Shown here in pieces: positions 37,334-46,116 of a stretch of DNA of 64,000 nt. Made by a program: the position numbers and the translations under genes. Source of the DNA: JADGHX01 sp035760965 (GTDB lineage: Bacteria; Pseudomonadota; Gammaproteobacteria; Steroidobacterales; Steroidobacteraceae). The DNA lies in the NCBI GenBank assembly GCA_035760965.1, contig DASTRY010000008.1:124001-188000 (forward strand). The letters run 5' to 3'. Position 1 is the first letter of the stretch, and every line of letters starts with the position of its first letter. The notes under the pieces were generated by a model. That model saw nothing but the letters and a program-made list of their open reading frames with translations. It was not told the DNA's origin and made no database searches.

Positions 37334-37900
37334 CTATGCCGCGGCCGCGGCAGGCTCGCTCCCCGCAGCAGTACCGGCGTGTTCCAGCACGCCCGCCACC
37401 GCATGTACGACGGCCGCGATCCGCACCGCGCTCTGAACGGCTTCGCGCGACACCTCGTGCTTACGAAGCTGCTTCTCGTGGGCCACGATGCACATCCCGC
37501 AGCCGTTCACTGCCGATACCGCGAGCGACAGAAGCTCGAAGTCGAGCTTGTCGATGCCGGGATTGCCGATCACGTTCATGCGCAGCCGCGCGGGCATCTG
37601 CGCGTACTCCACGTCCTCCACGAGGTGCAGGAACCGGTAGTACACGTTGTTCATGCCCATGATCGCCGCCGCTGCGCGCGCGGCATTGAGATACGCCTCG
37701 TCGAGATGCGACGCGGCCAGCACTTCGATCTGGCGCGCGAGCTCCGGGTTGCGCGCGGCGATGGCCGATGCCACCGCCACGCCCCAGATCTGCTTCTCGC
37801 TGAGGCCGGGGGCCCCGGGAGCGCTGAGCACGCTCCCGAGGTTCAGCTTGAGATCCCGGGCGTAGTCCGGGATCGCATCGCGAATGGCGTCGAGACTCAT
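37334..37900 (-). CDS. ahpD: Alkyl hydroperoxidase AhpD
   Basis: This 188-residue all-helical protein regenerates AhpC. The redox pair is Cys134/Cys137 in NGCGMCIVAHEKQL with the following His. The length and the adjacent AhpC match the AhpC-AhpD system known from actinobacteria and some proteobacteria. The ATG shares one base with the ahpC stop (TGATG), so the two are coupled. Confidence 0.93.
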   Translation of the reverse strand: MSLDAIRDAIPDYARDLKLNLGSVLSAPGAPGLSEKQIWGVAVASAIAARNPELARQIEVLAASHLDEAYLNAARAAAAIMGMNNVYYRFLHLVEDVEYAQMPARLRMNVIGNPGIDKLDFELLSLAVSAVNGCGMCIVAHEKQLRKHEVSREAVQSAVRIAAVVHAVAGVLEHAGTAAGSEPAAAAA

Positions 37901-38439
37901 CAGGCCGCCTTCAGGGTCTCATCGCCCTGCTTCCAGTTGCACGGGCACAGCTCGTCGGTCTGGAGCGCGTCGAGGACGCGCAGGACCTCTTCGGGGCTGC
38001 GGCCGACGTTCAGGTCCGTGACATACACGAAGCGCACGACGCCCTGCGGATCGACGATGTACGTCGCACGCTGCGCGACGCCCGCCTCGGGGTCGAGGAT
38101 GCCGAGCGCCGTCGTGAGCTCCCGCTTGATGTCGGAGAGCATCGGGAACGGCAGATTCTTCAGCTCTTCCTTCTCGCGGCGCCACGCATGGTGCACGTAC
38201 TCGCTGTCGATGCTGACACCGAGCAGCTGCGCATCGCGCGCCTTGAACTCCTTGTCGAGCCGGCCGAACGCCGCAATCTCGGTCGGGCAGACGAACGTGA
38301 AGTCCTTCGGCCAGAAGAACAGCACGCGCCACTTGCCCGGATGGCTGTCCTGCGTGAAGGTCTGGAACGCCTTGTCGAGATCGTTCGACACCACGCCGGT
38401 CAGCGAGTAATTCGGAAATTTCTGTCCAATGCCCAACAT
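37900..38439 (-). CDS. ahpC: Peroxiredoxin AhpC (AhpD-dependent type)
   Basis: A 179-residue 2-Cys peroxiredoxin reducing H2O2 and organic peroxides. The peroxidatic Cys51 is in DFTFVCPTE; the resolving region ELCPCNW has Cys165 and Cys167 near the C-terminus. The ATG at 38439 has GGAGA 8 bp upstream; an earlier ATG (38460) lacks a ribosome site. It is divergent from oxyR. Confidence 0.94.
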   Translation of the reverse strand: MLGIGQKFPNYSLTGVVSNDLDKAFQTFTQDSHPGKWRVLFFWPKDFTFVCPTEIAAFGRLDKEFKARDAQLLGVSIDSEYVHHAWRREKEELKNLPFPMLSDIKRELTTALGILDPEAGVAQRATYIVDPQGVVRFVYVTDLNVGRSPEEVLRVLDALQTDELCPCNWKQGDETLKAA

Positions 38440-38512
38440 GCTCTTCGTCTCCACTCTCATTTGGTTCGGGGGGAACGGGACGCATGGTGCCGCTCGGCGG
38501 TTCATTTATCCA

Positions 38513-38536
38513 ATCGATTGACTTTATAATCTCGAT
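38513..38536. promoter_or_regulatory. ahpC-oxyR divergent control region with LysR-type inverted repeat
   Basis: ATCGA (38513-38517) and TCGAT (38532-38536) form an inverted repeat with a 14-bp centre. It encloses TTGACT and TATAAT (38525-38530), the likely -10 of oxyR. The AT-rich block in GC-rich DNA, between a LysR-type peroxide sensor and its expected target, is a good OxyR site candidate. The canonical four ATAG/CTAT elements are only partly matched. Confidence 0.5.
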
Positions 38537-38553
38537 AGACACGGACGATCGCG

Positions 38554-39450
38554 ATGGCGGACCTCAAGCTCAAAGACCTGCACTACCTCGTGGCGCTCGC
38601 GGACGAGAAGCACTTCGGCCGCGCGGCGCAGAAGTCGTTCGTGAGCCAGCCGACGCTCTCCGCGCAGCTGAAGAAGCTCGAGGACTATCTCGGCGTGCAG
38701 CTGATCGAGCGCAACCCCAAGCAGGTGACCCTCACGGCCGCCGGCGAGCAGATCGTCATGCGCGCGCGGCGGATCATCGAGGCGAGCGAAGAGGTGGTGG
38801 CGCTCGCGCGCGCGCATCGCGATCCGCTCGCGGGCAAGCTGCGCCTGGCGCTCCTGCCGACGATCGGTCCGTACCTCTTGCCGCGCGTCGCGCGCGAGAT
38901 TCGCAAGGCACTGCCTCGGCTCGAGCTGCGCCTCTACGAATATCAGACGGAGCCGATGCTGCAGAAACTGCATGCCGGCCAGATCGACGTCGGCATTCTC
39001 GCGCTGCCGGTGGATCTCGAAGGGCTCGAAGCGCGGCCGTTGTACGACGAGCCGTTCACCGTCGCGCTGCCCGAGCATCATCGGCTCACCAAGAAGTCCA
39101 CGCTGAAAGTCGACGACCTGAAGGACGAGCCCTTGCTGCTGCTCGAGGACGGCCACTGCCTGCGCGATCAGGCGCTCGAGGTCTGCAGCCGCGTGGGCAT
39201 GCAGGAGACCCAGGACTTTCGCGCAACCAGCCTCGAGACGTTGCGCCAGATGGTGGCCACTGGCGCGGGCGTGACGTTGCTGCCGGAGCTGGCGAGTCGC
39301 GGTCCCTACGGCAGCGGGCGCGGGGTCGTGCTGCGGCCATTCGCGAAGCCGGCGCCGGTGCGGCACGTGGGCGCGGTATGGCGGAAATCGACGGCGCGCA
39401 AGCCTGCGATCGAAGCCCTCTGCAAAGTCATCGAAGCACACGCGCGGTGA
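38554..39450 (+). CDS. oxyR: Hydrogen peroxide sensor/regulator OxyR
   Basis: A 298-residue LysR-type regulator with the HTH at residues ~1-65 (FGRAAQKSFVSQPTLSAQLK). The OxyR redox pair is kept: Cys202 and Cys211 in GHCLRDQALEVC. These have the same nine-residue spacing as the E. coli pair, which forms the activating disulfide. It is divergent from ahpCD, its probable target. Confidence 0.95.
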   Translation: MADLKLKDLHYLVALADEKHFGRAAQKSFVSQPTLSAQLKKLEDYLGVQLIERNPKQVTLTAAGEQIVMRARRIIEASEEVVALARAHRDPLAGKLRLALLPTIGPYLLPRVAREIRKALPRLELRLYEYQTEPMLQKLHAGQIDVGILALPVDLEGLEARPLYDEPFTVALPEHHRLTKKSTLKVDDLKDEPLLLLEDGHCLRDQALEVCSRVGMQETQDFRATSLETLRQMVATGAGVTLLPELASRGPYGSGRGVVLRPFAKPAPVRHVGAVWRKSTARKPAIEALCKVIEAHAR

Positions 39451-39515
39451 GGGTTCTGCGCGGCGAGCCCGCAATCCATGACGAGCATCGGACGGTCGGA
39501 GCACAGCGACTTTGG

Positions 39516-39521
39516 CATAAT
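39516..39521 (+). promoter_or_regulatory. Extended -10 (TGG-CATAAT) of the copper chaperone gene
   Basis: CATAAT with a TGN extension lies 27 bp before the TTG start at 39549; GGAG (39538-39541) falls between. Confidence 0.45.
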
Positions 39522-39548
39522 CGCCGGCCCTCCTTCCGGAGCGTGCGT

Positions 39549-39992
39549 TTGAATCGGTTCGCAGCCTGTCTCATCGCTCTCGTGGCCGCCGTCGCGGTGC
39601 CCGCGCTCGCGTTCGCGCAAGCAAGCCCGCTCGTCGTACAGAACGCCTGGATGCGCAGGGTGCCCGGCGCGGACACCGCCGCCGTCTACCTCGTTCTGCG
39701 CAATACGGGCGCGCAACCGGTCACGATCGTCGGCGTGCGCTCGCCTGTCGCCTCGCATGTGATGATTCACGAGACGAAGGTGACGAACGGGCAGTCGCAG
39801 ATGCGCATGCATGAACAGCTGGTCGTCGCGCCCGGGCAGTCCTTGGCGCTGCAGCCCGGAGGCCTGCACGTGATGGTGAGCGGCTTCAAGAAAGCTCCGC
39901 TGATCGGTCAGACGGTGCCGTTCGTTCTGGTGCTTGCCAACGGCACGACGGTGCCCGTTGCGGTGGTTGTGCGCTCGCTCGGCGCACAGTGA
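39549..39992 (+). CDS. Periplasmic copper chaperone PCu(A)C family
   Basis: A 147-residue exported protein. The signal peptide (FAACLIALVAAVAVPALAFAQ) is followed by a cupredoxin-like domain. The Cu(I)-ligand pattern is visible: HVMIHET, then MRM, then GLHVMVSGF. These proteins deliver copper to cytochrome oxidase. The TTG start at 39549 was chosen over GTG 39543 because GGAG is then 7 bp upstream. No cytochrome oxidase genes are adjacent. Confidence 0.88.
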   Translation: MNRFAACLIALVAAVAVPALAFAQASPLVVQNAWMRRVPGADTAAVYLVLRNTGAQPVTIVGVRSPVASHVMIHETKVTNGQSQMRMHEQLVVAPGQSLALQPGGLHVMVSGFKKAPLIGQTVPFVLVLANGTTVPVAVVVRSLGAQ

Positions 39993-40003
39993 GCGACTGA
40001 CGC

Positions 40004-41341
40004 GTGACACGTCCCGACGCGCTTCCCGATCACGTCACGCCCTACGATCGGTTCGCGTGGAGCGACTCGGTCGTCGAGCAGCTGCTCGCGAGTGGGCAGC
40101 ACTCGCGCGAGCTGATCGCGTACTTCGGGCAGGCGGAGTACGACGCGCTCGTGCCGCTCGCGCGCGAGGCGCTCGCTACGCCCGTCTCCGTCGAAGCACC
40201 GCGTGTGTTCATCGTGCCCGGGATCATGGGGTCGCAGCTCGGTCTCCTGCGGCCCGCGCCGTTGCCGAACGACGTGCTCTGGATCGATCCGGTGGACATC
40301 AGCATCGGCAATCTCTCGTTGCTGAAGCTACCGGGCGCGGCGCAGATCGTGCCGCTCGGGGTCGTGTTGTTCACGTACTTGCGCTTGAAGCTGCACTTGC
40401 GCATCGCGGGCTTCGCGCCCGTGTTTCACGACTACGACTGGCGACTGGGCCTCGATCATCTCGGTCGCGGCCTGGCCGAGCGCGTGCGTGCGGAGACGGG
40501 GCGCGTGATGATCGTCGCGCACAGCATGGGCGGGCTCGTGAGCCGGGCCGCCCTCGCGTGTGAAGGCATGCACAAAGTCGAGCGCGTCGTGCTCTTGGGC
40601 ACGCCGAATTCGGGATCGTACGCGCCGGTGCAAGCCGTGCGCGGCGTGTACGCGGTGGTGCGCAAGCTTGCGCGGCTCGCGTCGGCAGATCAGTCCGCCG
40701 AATCGCTGGCAACCGAGGTGTTCAGCACGTTTCCGAGCTTGTACCACCTGCTGCCGCCGCCGGGATTCGATGGCGCGCTGGACTTCTTCGATGCGGAAGC
40801 ATGGCCGAGCGTCGGGCCGAAGCCGCAGCCCGAGTTGCTCGCGAGCGCGCGATCCTTTGCCGGGCAGCTCGCACGACCGGACGGGCGCTTCACGAATCTC
40901 GTGGGCGTGGGGCAGGAGACCGTGACGCGTGTGTCGCGCCACAAGGACGGATTCGTCTACACGATCACGCGCCAAGGCGATGGCACGGTGCCGCTCGCGT
41001 GTGCGGAGCTGCCCGGCGCGCGCACGTATTACACGAAGGTTGCGCACAGCGAGCTCGCGCGAGACGCCGCGGTGGCCCAGGCCGTCGCGGACCTGTTGCG
41101 TACCGGCGAGACGACGCGACTCGAGACGAGGTGGACGCGCGGCGGCACTGCCGAGGCGCGCATCACCGATGCGCAGCTGCGGCGTACGCACACCGGGAAA
41201 GTCGACTGGGTGCACATGGATGCGGACGAGCGCCGGCACTTCCTGCGGAATCTGAATGAGCCGCCGCACCTGAAGCTGCGGGTTCCCGCCAAGAGCTCCA
41301 CGGCGAACAAGAGGGCGGCCAAGACCGCGGCCAAGACGTAG
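40004..41341 (+). CDS. Alpha/beta hydrolase, lecithin:cholesterol acyltransferase-like
   Basis: A 445-residue protein. The LCAT/lipase pattern is clear: VFIVPGIMGSQLG (oxyanion region), FHDYDWRLGLDHLG, nucleophile Ser174 in VAHSMGG, and GDGTVPL with the acidic residue. A late His in YYTKVAHSEL follows. No signal peptide is seen. The last ~15 residues are Lys/Ala-rich. It starts with GTG, 11 bp after the copper chaperone. The substrate (phospholipid, ester or acyl transfer) is unknown. Confidence 0.8.
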   Translation: MTRPDALPDHVTPYDRFAWSDSVVEQLLASGQHSRELIAYFGQAEYDALVPLAREALATPVSVEAPRVFIVPGIMGSQLGLLRPAPLPNDVLWIDPVDISIGNLSLLKLPGAAQIVPLGVVLFTYLRLKLHLRIAGFAPVFHDYDWRLGLDHLGRGLAERVRAETGRVMIVAHSMGGLVSRAALACEGMHKVERVVLLGTPNSGSYAPVQAVRGVYAVVRKLARLASADQSAESLATEVFSTFPSLYHLLPPPGFDGALDFFDAEAWPSVGPKPQPELLASARSFAGQLARPDGRFTNLVGVGQETVTRVSRHKDGFVYTITRQGDGTVPLACAELPGARTYYTKVAHSELARDAAVAQAVADLLRTGETTRLETRWTRGGTAEARITDAQLRRTHTGKVDWVHMDADERRHFLRNLNEPPHLKLRVPAKSSTANKRAAKTAAKT

Positions 41342-41352
41342 AGAATCGAGCC

Positions 41353-42252
41353 ATGGCACACCGCTACACCACGCTCGATGTTTTCACGGACCGCCGCTTC
41401 GGCGGCAACCCGCTCGCCGTGTTTTGCGATCAACCCGAGCTGCCCGCTGCGCTCATGCAGACCATTGCGCGGGAATTCAACCTCTCCGAAACGGTGTTCA
41501 TCCTGCCGCCGAGCGACGCGCGCGCGTTGCGCCGTCTGCGAATCTTCACGCCGGTTGCCGAGTTGCCCTTCGCGGGGCATCCGACCATCGGTGCGGCGCA
41601 CGCGCTCGTCGAATCCGGCATCGCGACGGGCGAGCGCTTCACGCTCGAGCTCGGCGTAGGGCTCGTGCCCATCACCGTGACGCGACGCGAGCAGGCGCCG
41701 CCCTTCCTGCAGCTCGCTTCCGCGCGGTTGCCCGAAAAGCGCGATGCGGTCGCGACGCGCGCGGAGCTCGCGCAGCTCCTGGGCCTGAACGAGCAGGACA
41801 TCGTGAGCGACCGCGATTTCGCGCAACAGTATTCGTGCGGCCTGCCGTATCTGTTCGTGCCTGTGCGCGATCGCGCAGCGCTCGCTCGTGCGCGTCCCGA
41901 TCTCGCCGCGTGGGAGCGGATCCTCGGAAGCGCCTGGGCGCAAATGGCATTCGTCTTCTGTCGCGATCCGGAGCTGCCCGGGTCGCACATTCGGGCGCGC
42001 ATGTTCGCGCCGACGATGGGCGTGTTCGAAGATCCCGCGACCGGGAGCGCCGCTGCGGCGCTAGCCGGTTACCTCGGCGATCGTGAGGCGACCGCAACCG
42101 GCACGCTGCGCTGGGTGGTCGAGCAGGGCTTCGAGATGGGCCGACCGAGCTTCATTCACGTGGAAGCCGAGAAGGTGAACGGAGTCGTGAGCGCCGTGAG
42201 GGTCGGCGGCACTGCGGTGCGCGTGAGCGAAGGGAGTTTGCTCACCGACTGA
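41353..42252 (+). CDS. PhzF-family isomerase/epimerase
   Basis: A 299-residue protein of the DapF-like fold. The N-terminus YTTLDVFTDRRFGGNPLAVF is typical. The catalytic Glu46 is in FNLSETVFI, and ELPFAGHPTIGAAH and GVFEDPATGSAAAALAGYL follow. No phenazine genes are nearby, so the name reflects family only. It starts 11 bp after the LCAT-like gene, probably in one transcript. Confidence 0.92.
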   Translation: MAHRYTTLDVFTDRRFGGNPLAVFCDQPELPAALMQTIAREFNLSETVFILPPSDARALRRLRIFTPVAELPFAGHPTIGAAHALVESGIATGERFTLELGVGLVPITVTRREQAPPFLQLASARLPEKRDAVATRAELAQLLGLNEQDIVSDRDFAQQYSCGLPYLFVPVRDRAALARARPDLAAWERILGSAWAQMAFVFCRDPELPGSHIRARMFAPTMGVFEDPATGSAAAALAGYLGDREATATGTLRWVVEQGFEMGRPSFIHVEAEKVNGVVSAVRVGGTAVRVSEGSLLTD

Positions 42253-42254
42253 TC

Positions 42255-42281
42255 GCGGGGCCGGCCGCGCGGCAGCCCCGC
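42255..42281. terminator. Hairpin between convergent genes
   Basis: GCGGGGC (42255-42261) pairs with GCCCCGC (42275-42281) across 13 nt, just after the PhzF stop and just before the aldo/keto reductase stop. No T-run; a possible bidirectional transcript end. Confidence 0.4.
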
Positions 42282-42288
42282 TCGCGGC

Positions 42289-43197
42289 TCACGTCCCCTC
42301 GAGCTCCTGCGCGATCAGGTCGCGCTGTTTCGCATCGGGCATGCGCCCCCGGGCACCGGCGAGGTTGTCCTGCAAGTGCTTCACCTTCGACGTCGCGGGG
42401 ATCGCGCACGTCACGGCCGGGTGCGACAGCACGAACTTCAGGAAGATCTGCCCCCAACTCGTGCACTCGATGTCCGCGGCCCACGGCGGTAGCGGCCGCC
42501 CCTCGACCAGCTGGAACAATCTGCCGTCCTCGAACGGACGATTCACCAGCACCGCCACGCCGCGATCCGCCGCGAGCGGCAGGAGTCGCTGCTCGGCGTC
42601 GCGCGTGGTCGCCGAGTAGTTGAGCTGCACGAAGTCCAACTTCTCGCGCTCGATCACCTTCTCGAGATCGGAGTGCGCGCTGACGGTGAAGTGCGTCACG
42701 CCGATGTAGCGCACGCGCCCTTCGTCTTTCCACGCGCGCAGCGTCTTCAGGTGCGTGTCGAGATCCAGCAGATTGTGCACTTGGATCAAATCGAGCTTCG
42801 GATGCTTCAGCACCTGCGCCGAGTGCTTCATCTGCTCGATCCCTTCGGCCTCCCCGCGCGTCCACACCTTCGTGGCAAGGAACACGTGCTCGTGCATGGA
42901 GGGCGTCAAGAGATCGCCGAGCACGGTTTCCGCGGTGGAATACATCGGTGAGGTGTCGATGAGCCGTGCGCCGGCGGCGAAGAAGGCGCGGAGGACCTCC
43001 TTCAGCGGCTCACGTTCTTTCGGCGAATCGCCGACCTCGAACGCGCCGGACGTGCCGAGCCCGAGCGCCGGAATCGACTCGCCGCTCGACGGAATCTTAC
43101 GCGTGAGCAAAGGGCCCGCCGCCGCGGCGCGCGCGCCCGCAAGGGATGCACTCGCTGCCATCGCCAGTCCTCCAACGATCAGATCGCGTCTGTGCAC
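42289..43197 (-). CDS. Aldo/keto reductase with Tat-type signal
   Basis: A 302-residue TIM-barrel oxidoreductase. The N-terminus HRRDLIVGGLAMAASASLAGARA is a twin-arginine signal, so export of a folded, cofactor-loaded enzyme is expected. The catalytic Asp and Tyr are in LIDTSPMYSTAE, the Lys in LATKVW and the His in IQVHNLLD. The NADP-binding AIPATSKVKHLQDN is near the C-terminus. The GTG at 43197 has GGAG 5 bp upstream and places the Arg pair at residues 3-4. Confidence 0.87.
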   Translation of the reverse strand: MHRRDLIVGGLAMAASASLAGARAAAAGPLLTRKIPSSGESIPALGLGTSGAFEVGDSPKEREPLKEVLRAFFAAGARLIDTSPMYSTAETVLGDLLTPSMHEHVFLATKVWTRGEAEGIEQMKHSAQVLKHPKLDLIQVHNLLDLDTHLKTLRAWKDEGRVRYIGVTHFTVSAHSDLEKVIEREKLDFVQLNYSATTRDAEQRLLPLAADRGVAVLVNRPFEDGRLFQLVEGRPLPPWAADIECTSWGQIFLKFVLSHPAVTCAIPATSKVKHLQDNLAGARGRMPDAKQRDLIAQELEGT

Positions 43198-43277
43198 AGT
43201 GACTCCAGCAAGTGTTGCACTCGACCAGCGTTCGACGCCGGCGTCGTCGCAAAGTGCCGTTGGACGGCGATCTTTCG

Positions 43278-45056
43278 TCAGATCGAGGCCGCGTCGGTCT
43301 CCGTCACGCTCGCCGCGCCGCTCGTCACGACACGCGCATGCGCCAGCGCTACCGGCAGGATGTGGTCCGCATAGAACCGCGCGGAACGAAGCTTCGCCAG
43401 GTAGAACGCCTGATCGGCGCCCGATTGCTTGCCGGCCGCGATGGCCGCGGCCTTCGCCATCAGCCAACCCCCGAGCACGACGCCGCACAGCTTCAAGAAC
43501 GGCACGGCGACCGCCTGCGCCCGGTCCGGCGCCGACGCCAGCGCTTTGCCGAGCGACTGGGAAGCCTCGGTCAGCAACGCAACGCCTTCGACCGCCGCGC
43601 GCTGCACGGCCTGCACGGAAGCATCGCTCGTGGGCAGGGCCTCGAGCTCCCGCTTCACATCGTTCAGCAGGGCGCCGAGCGCGGCGCCGCCGTCGCGGCC
43701 GATCTTGCGCCCGATCAAGTCGTTCGCCTGGATGCCGGTCGTGCCCTCGTAGATGGTCGTGATGCGAACGTCGCGCGCGTGCTGTGCGGCGCCGGTCTCT
43801 TCGATGAACCCCATGCCGCCGTGCACCTGAATGCCGATGTGCGTGAGCTCGTTTCCGAATTCGGTACACCAGCCCTTCACGATCGGGATCAGCAGATCGG
43901 CACGCGCCTGCGTGGCGGCGCGCTGCGCCTCGTTATTGCTCGCAGCGACGAGATCGAGCTGGAACGCCGCATAGAGCGCGAGCGCACGCATCGCCTCCAC
44001 CCCGGACTTCATCGTGAGCAGCATGCGCTTCACGTCCGGATGGTGCGCGATCGTGACCGGCCCGCTCGCGGCTGCGACCGGCGGCTTGCCCTGCACCCGC
44101 GTGCGTGCCCACTCCGCCGCCCGCTGAAACGCGCGCTCCGCGACGGCAAATCCTTCGAGCCCGACGGAGAGCCGCGCTGCATTCATCATGATGAACATGT
44201 ACTCGAGCCCGCGATTGGGCTCGCCGACGAGATACGCCACCGCGCCCTTCTCGTCGCCGAAGGCGAGCGTGCACGTCGGGCTCGCGTGGATGCCCATCTT
44301 GTGCTCGATGGACACGCAGCGCACTTCGTTGCGCGCGCCGAGCGAGCCGTCGTCGTTGACGAGAAACTTCGGCACGACGAACAGCGAGATGCCGCGCGTC
44401 CCCGGCGGCGAGCCGTCGATGCGCGCGAGCACCATGTGGATGATGTTCTCCGTGAAGTCGTGCTCGCCCCACGTGATGAAGATCTTCTGTCCGAACATGC
44501 GGAAGTGGTCGCCCTCGGGCACGCAGCGCGTGCGGATCAGGCCGAGGTCCGAGCCGGCCTGCGGCTCGGTCAGCACCATGGTGCCGCTCCACTCGCCGCT
44601 CACCATCTTCGGAATGAACTTCTGTTTCTGTTCCGGCGAGCCGCAAAGCGCGAGCGCCTCGACGGCGCCGATCGTCAGCATGGGGCAGAGCTTGAACGAC
44701 AGGTTCGAGGACGCCCACAGCTCGCGCACGGCCGAGCAGAGCGCGCTCGGCGCCCGTTGACCGCCGAATTCCTCCGGTGCGCCGAGCGCGGTCCAGCCGC
44801 CTTCCGCGTACTGCCGATACGCCTCCTTGAACCCCCGCGGCGTCTTCACGCCGTCGGCAGTCCACTGTGCGCCTTCGCGATCGCCGCTCTGGTTGAGGGG
44901 CTCGAGCACTTGCTCCGCGAACCGCGCCGCTTCCGTCAGAACCGAGTCCGCAAGCTCGGGCGAGTAGTCGGGGAACGCGTCGGTGCCGCCGAGGCGCGCG
45001 GTGTCCAGCAGCTCGTGGAGCACAAAGCGCAGGTCCCGCAAGGGTGCCTGGTACAT
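43278..45056 (-). CDS. Acyl-CoA dehydrogenase (long form with C-terminal extension)
   Basis: A 592-residue FAD enzyme of the ~600-residue class. MVLTEPQAGSDLGLIRT and KIFITWGEHDFTENIIHMVLARI form the middle domain. NAARLSVGLEGFAVAERAF and VHGGMGFIEETGAAQHARDVRITTIYEGTTGIQANDLI carry the FAD/active-site helices; YEGT includes the catalytic glutamate. A helical C-terminal domain (~480-592) is typical of this class. GAGGTGA precedes the ATG at 45056. Chain-length preference is unknown. Confidence 0.95.
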   Translation of the reverse strand: MYQAPLRDLRFVLHELLDTARLGGTDAFPDYSPELADSVLTEAARFAEQVLEPLNQSGDREGAQWTADGVKTPRGFKEAYRQYAEGGWTALGAPEEFGGQRAPSALCSAVRELWASSNLSFKLCPMLTIGAVEALALCGSPEQKQKFIPKMVSGEWSGTMVLTEPQAGSDLGLIRTRCVPEGDHFRMFGQKIFITWGEHDFTENIIHMVLARIDGSPPGTRGISLFVVPKFLVNDDGSLGARNEVRCVSIEHKMGIHASPTCTLAFGDEKGAVAYLVGEPNRGLEYMFIMMNAARLSVGLEGFAVAERAFQRAAEWARTRVQGKPPVAAASGPVTIAHHPDVKRMLLTMKSGVEAMRALALYAAFQLDLVAASNNEAQRAATQARADLLIPIVKGWCTEFGNELTHIGIQVHGGMGFIEETGAAQHARDVRITTIYEGTTGIQANDLIGRKIGRDGGAALGALLNDVKRELEALPTSDASVQAVQRAAVEGVALLTEASQSLGKALASAPDRAQAVAVPFLKLCGVVLGGWLMAKAAAIAAGKQSGADQAFYLAKLRSARFYADHILPVALAHARVVTSGAASVTETDAASI

Positions 45057-45090
45057 CGAGTCACCTCTATGGATATCCGATTGCGAAATT

Positions 45091-46005
45091 CTAAGAGTGC
45101 GCGAGCGCCGGGACGATGTTCGCGGCGAGAAAATCAACGAAGCGCTGCACGCGCGTGTCTGCGCCAAGCGTCGCCGGATACACGGCGTAGAGCGATGCGG
45201 CCGGCGGCAACGACCAGTCGGCGAGCACCTGCTTCAGCCGGGCGGTCGCAAGGCCCTGACGACACAGAAATTCCGGCAGCAGGCCGATGCCGAGCCCGGC
45301 GGCCGCGGAGGCATGCAGCACCGCGGGATCGTTCACCGTGAGCCGAGGCGTCACGCGCACTTCCGCGCGCTGCGAATTGCGGGACAGCTCGAGCTTGTAG
45401 ACATCCGGACGATCGGACTCGGGCGTGAAGAGGTCGTGCTGGCGCAAATCGTCCGGCCGCAGGGGCGTGCCGCGTTGCTGGAGGTACTGTGGTGTCGCGC
45501 ACAGCACCGCAGGCAATGCACCGAGCAGGCGGTGTTCGAGCGAGGCGTCCGCCGATAACCCCGCGCGAATCGCCACATCCCATTCGTGCCCGGTGTCGAG
45601 TCCTTGCAGCGACACGTCGAGCGGTACTTCGGGGAAGCTTTCGAGAAAGCGCGGCACGAGCGGCGCGAGCAGGACGCGCCCGTAGGTGGGGTCGGCCGCG
45701 ACGCGCAGCGGGCCGGTGGCTTGCGTCTGCAATCGTGCGATCAGCACGTGCGCCGCGTCGAGCTCCTCGACCACCCGCTTCGCGTGCGGATAAACGAGCT
45801 TGCCGGCCGGCGTGAGCGCGATGCGCCGCGTGGTGCGCTCGAGCACGCGCACGCCGAGCGTCTTCTCGAGGTCCGCGACGGCGCGGCTCACCGCCGCCTT
45901 GGGCACGCCCAGGGTGCGCGCGGCCGCCGAGAAGCCGTTGAGATCAACGACCTTGGCGAGAACGGCGAGCTGCGCTGGGGCCCAGAACAGGTTCAATTGC
46001 AACAC
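45091..46005 (-). CDS. LysR-family transcriptional regulator
   Basis: A 304-residue protein. The HTH reads QLAVLAKVVDLNGFSAAARTLGVPKAAVSRAVADLEKTLGVRVLERTTRRIALT. The effector domain (~90-300) is of the CrgA-like subgroup. It lies 34 bp upstream of the acyl-CoA dehydrogenase on the same strand and may regulate it, or may be cotranscribed. The GTG start is the first that includes the whole first helix, but its ribosome site is poor. Confidence 0.9.
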   Translation of the reverse strand: MLQLNLFWAPAQLAVLAKVVDLNGFSAAARTLGVPKAAVSRAVADLEKTLGVRVLERTTRRIALTPAGKLVYPHAKRVVEELDAAHVLIARLQTQATGPLRVAADPTYGRVLLAPLVPRFLESFPEVPLDVSLQGLDTGHEWDVAIRAGLSADASLEHRLLGALPAVLCATPQYLQQRGTPLRPDDLRQHDLFTPESDRPDVYKLELSRNSQRAEVRVTPRLTVNDPAVLHASAAAGLGIGLLPEFLCRQGLATARLKQVLADWSLPPAASLYAVYPATLGADTRVQRFVDFLAANIVPALAHS

Positions 46006-46068
46006 CAATCGTCGGACGTGCCCGCAGCATTGTTTCACCCGAGGAGCGCAAGCGCCAGCCTGTCCCGC

Positions 46069-46074
46069 TAAAAT
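46069..46074 (+). promoter_or_regulatory. Putative -10 element (TAAAAT) of the DUF1993 gene
   Basis: TAAAAT lies 42 bp before the ATG at 46117, with AGGACA as ribosome site in the leader. The -35 is not clear. Confidence 0.4.
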
Positions 46075-46116
46075 CGCCGCCCCCGGAACCCGCTCATCAC
46101 TGAAGGCAGGACACTC

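Noticed and set aside
41353..42252. Phenazine biosynthesis locus suggested by the PhzF protein
   Set aside because: No other phenazine genes are present; PhzF-fold proteins are widespread outside phenazine pathways.
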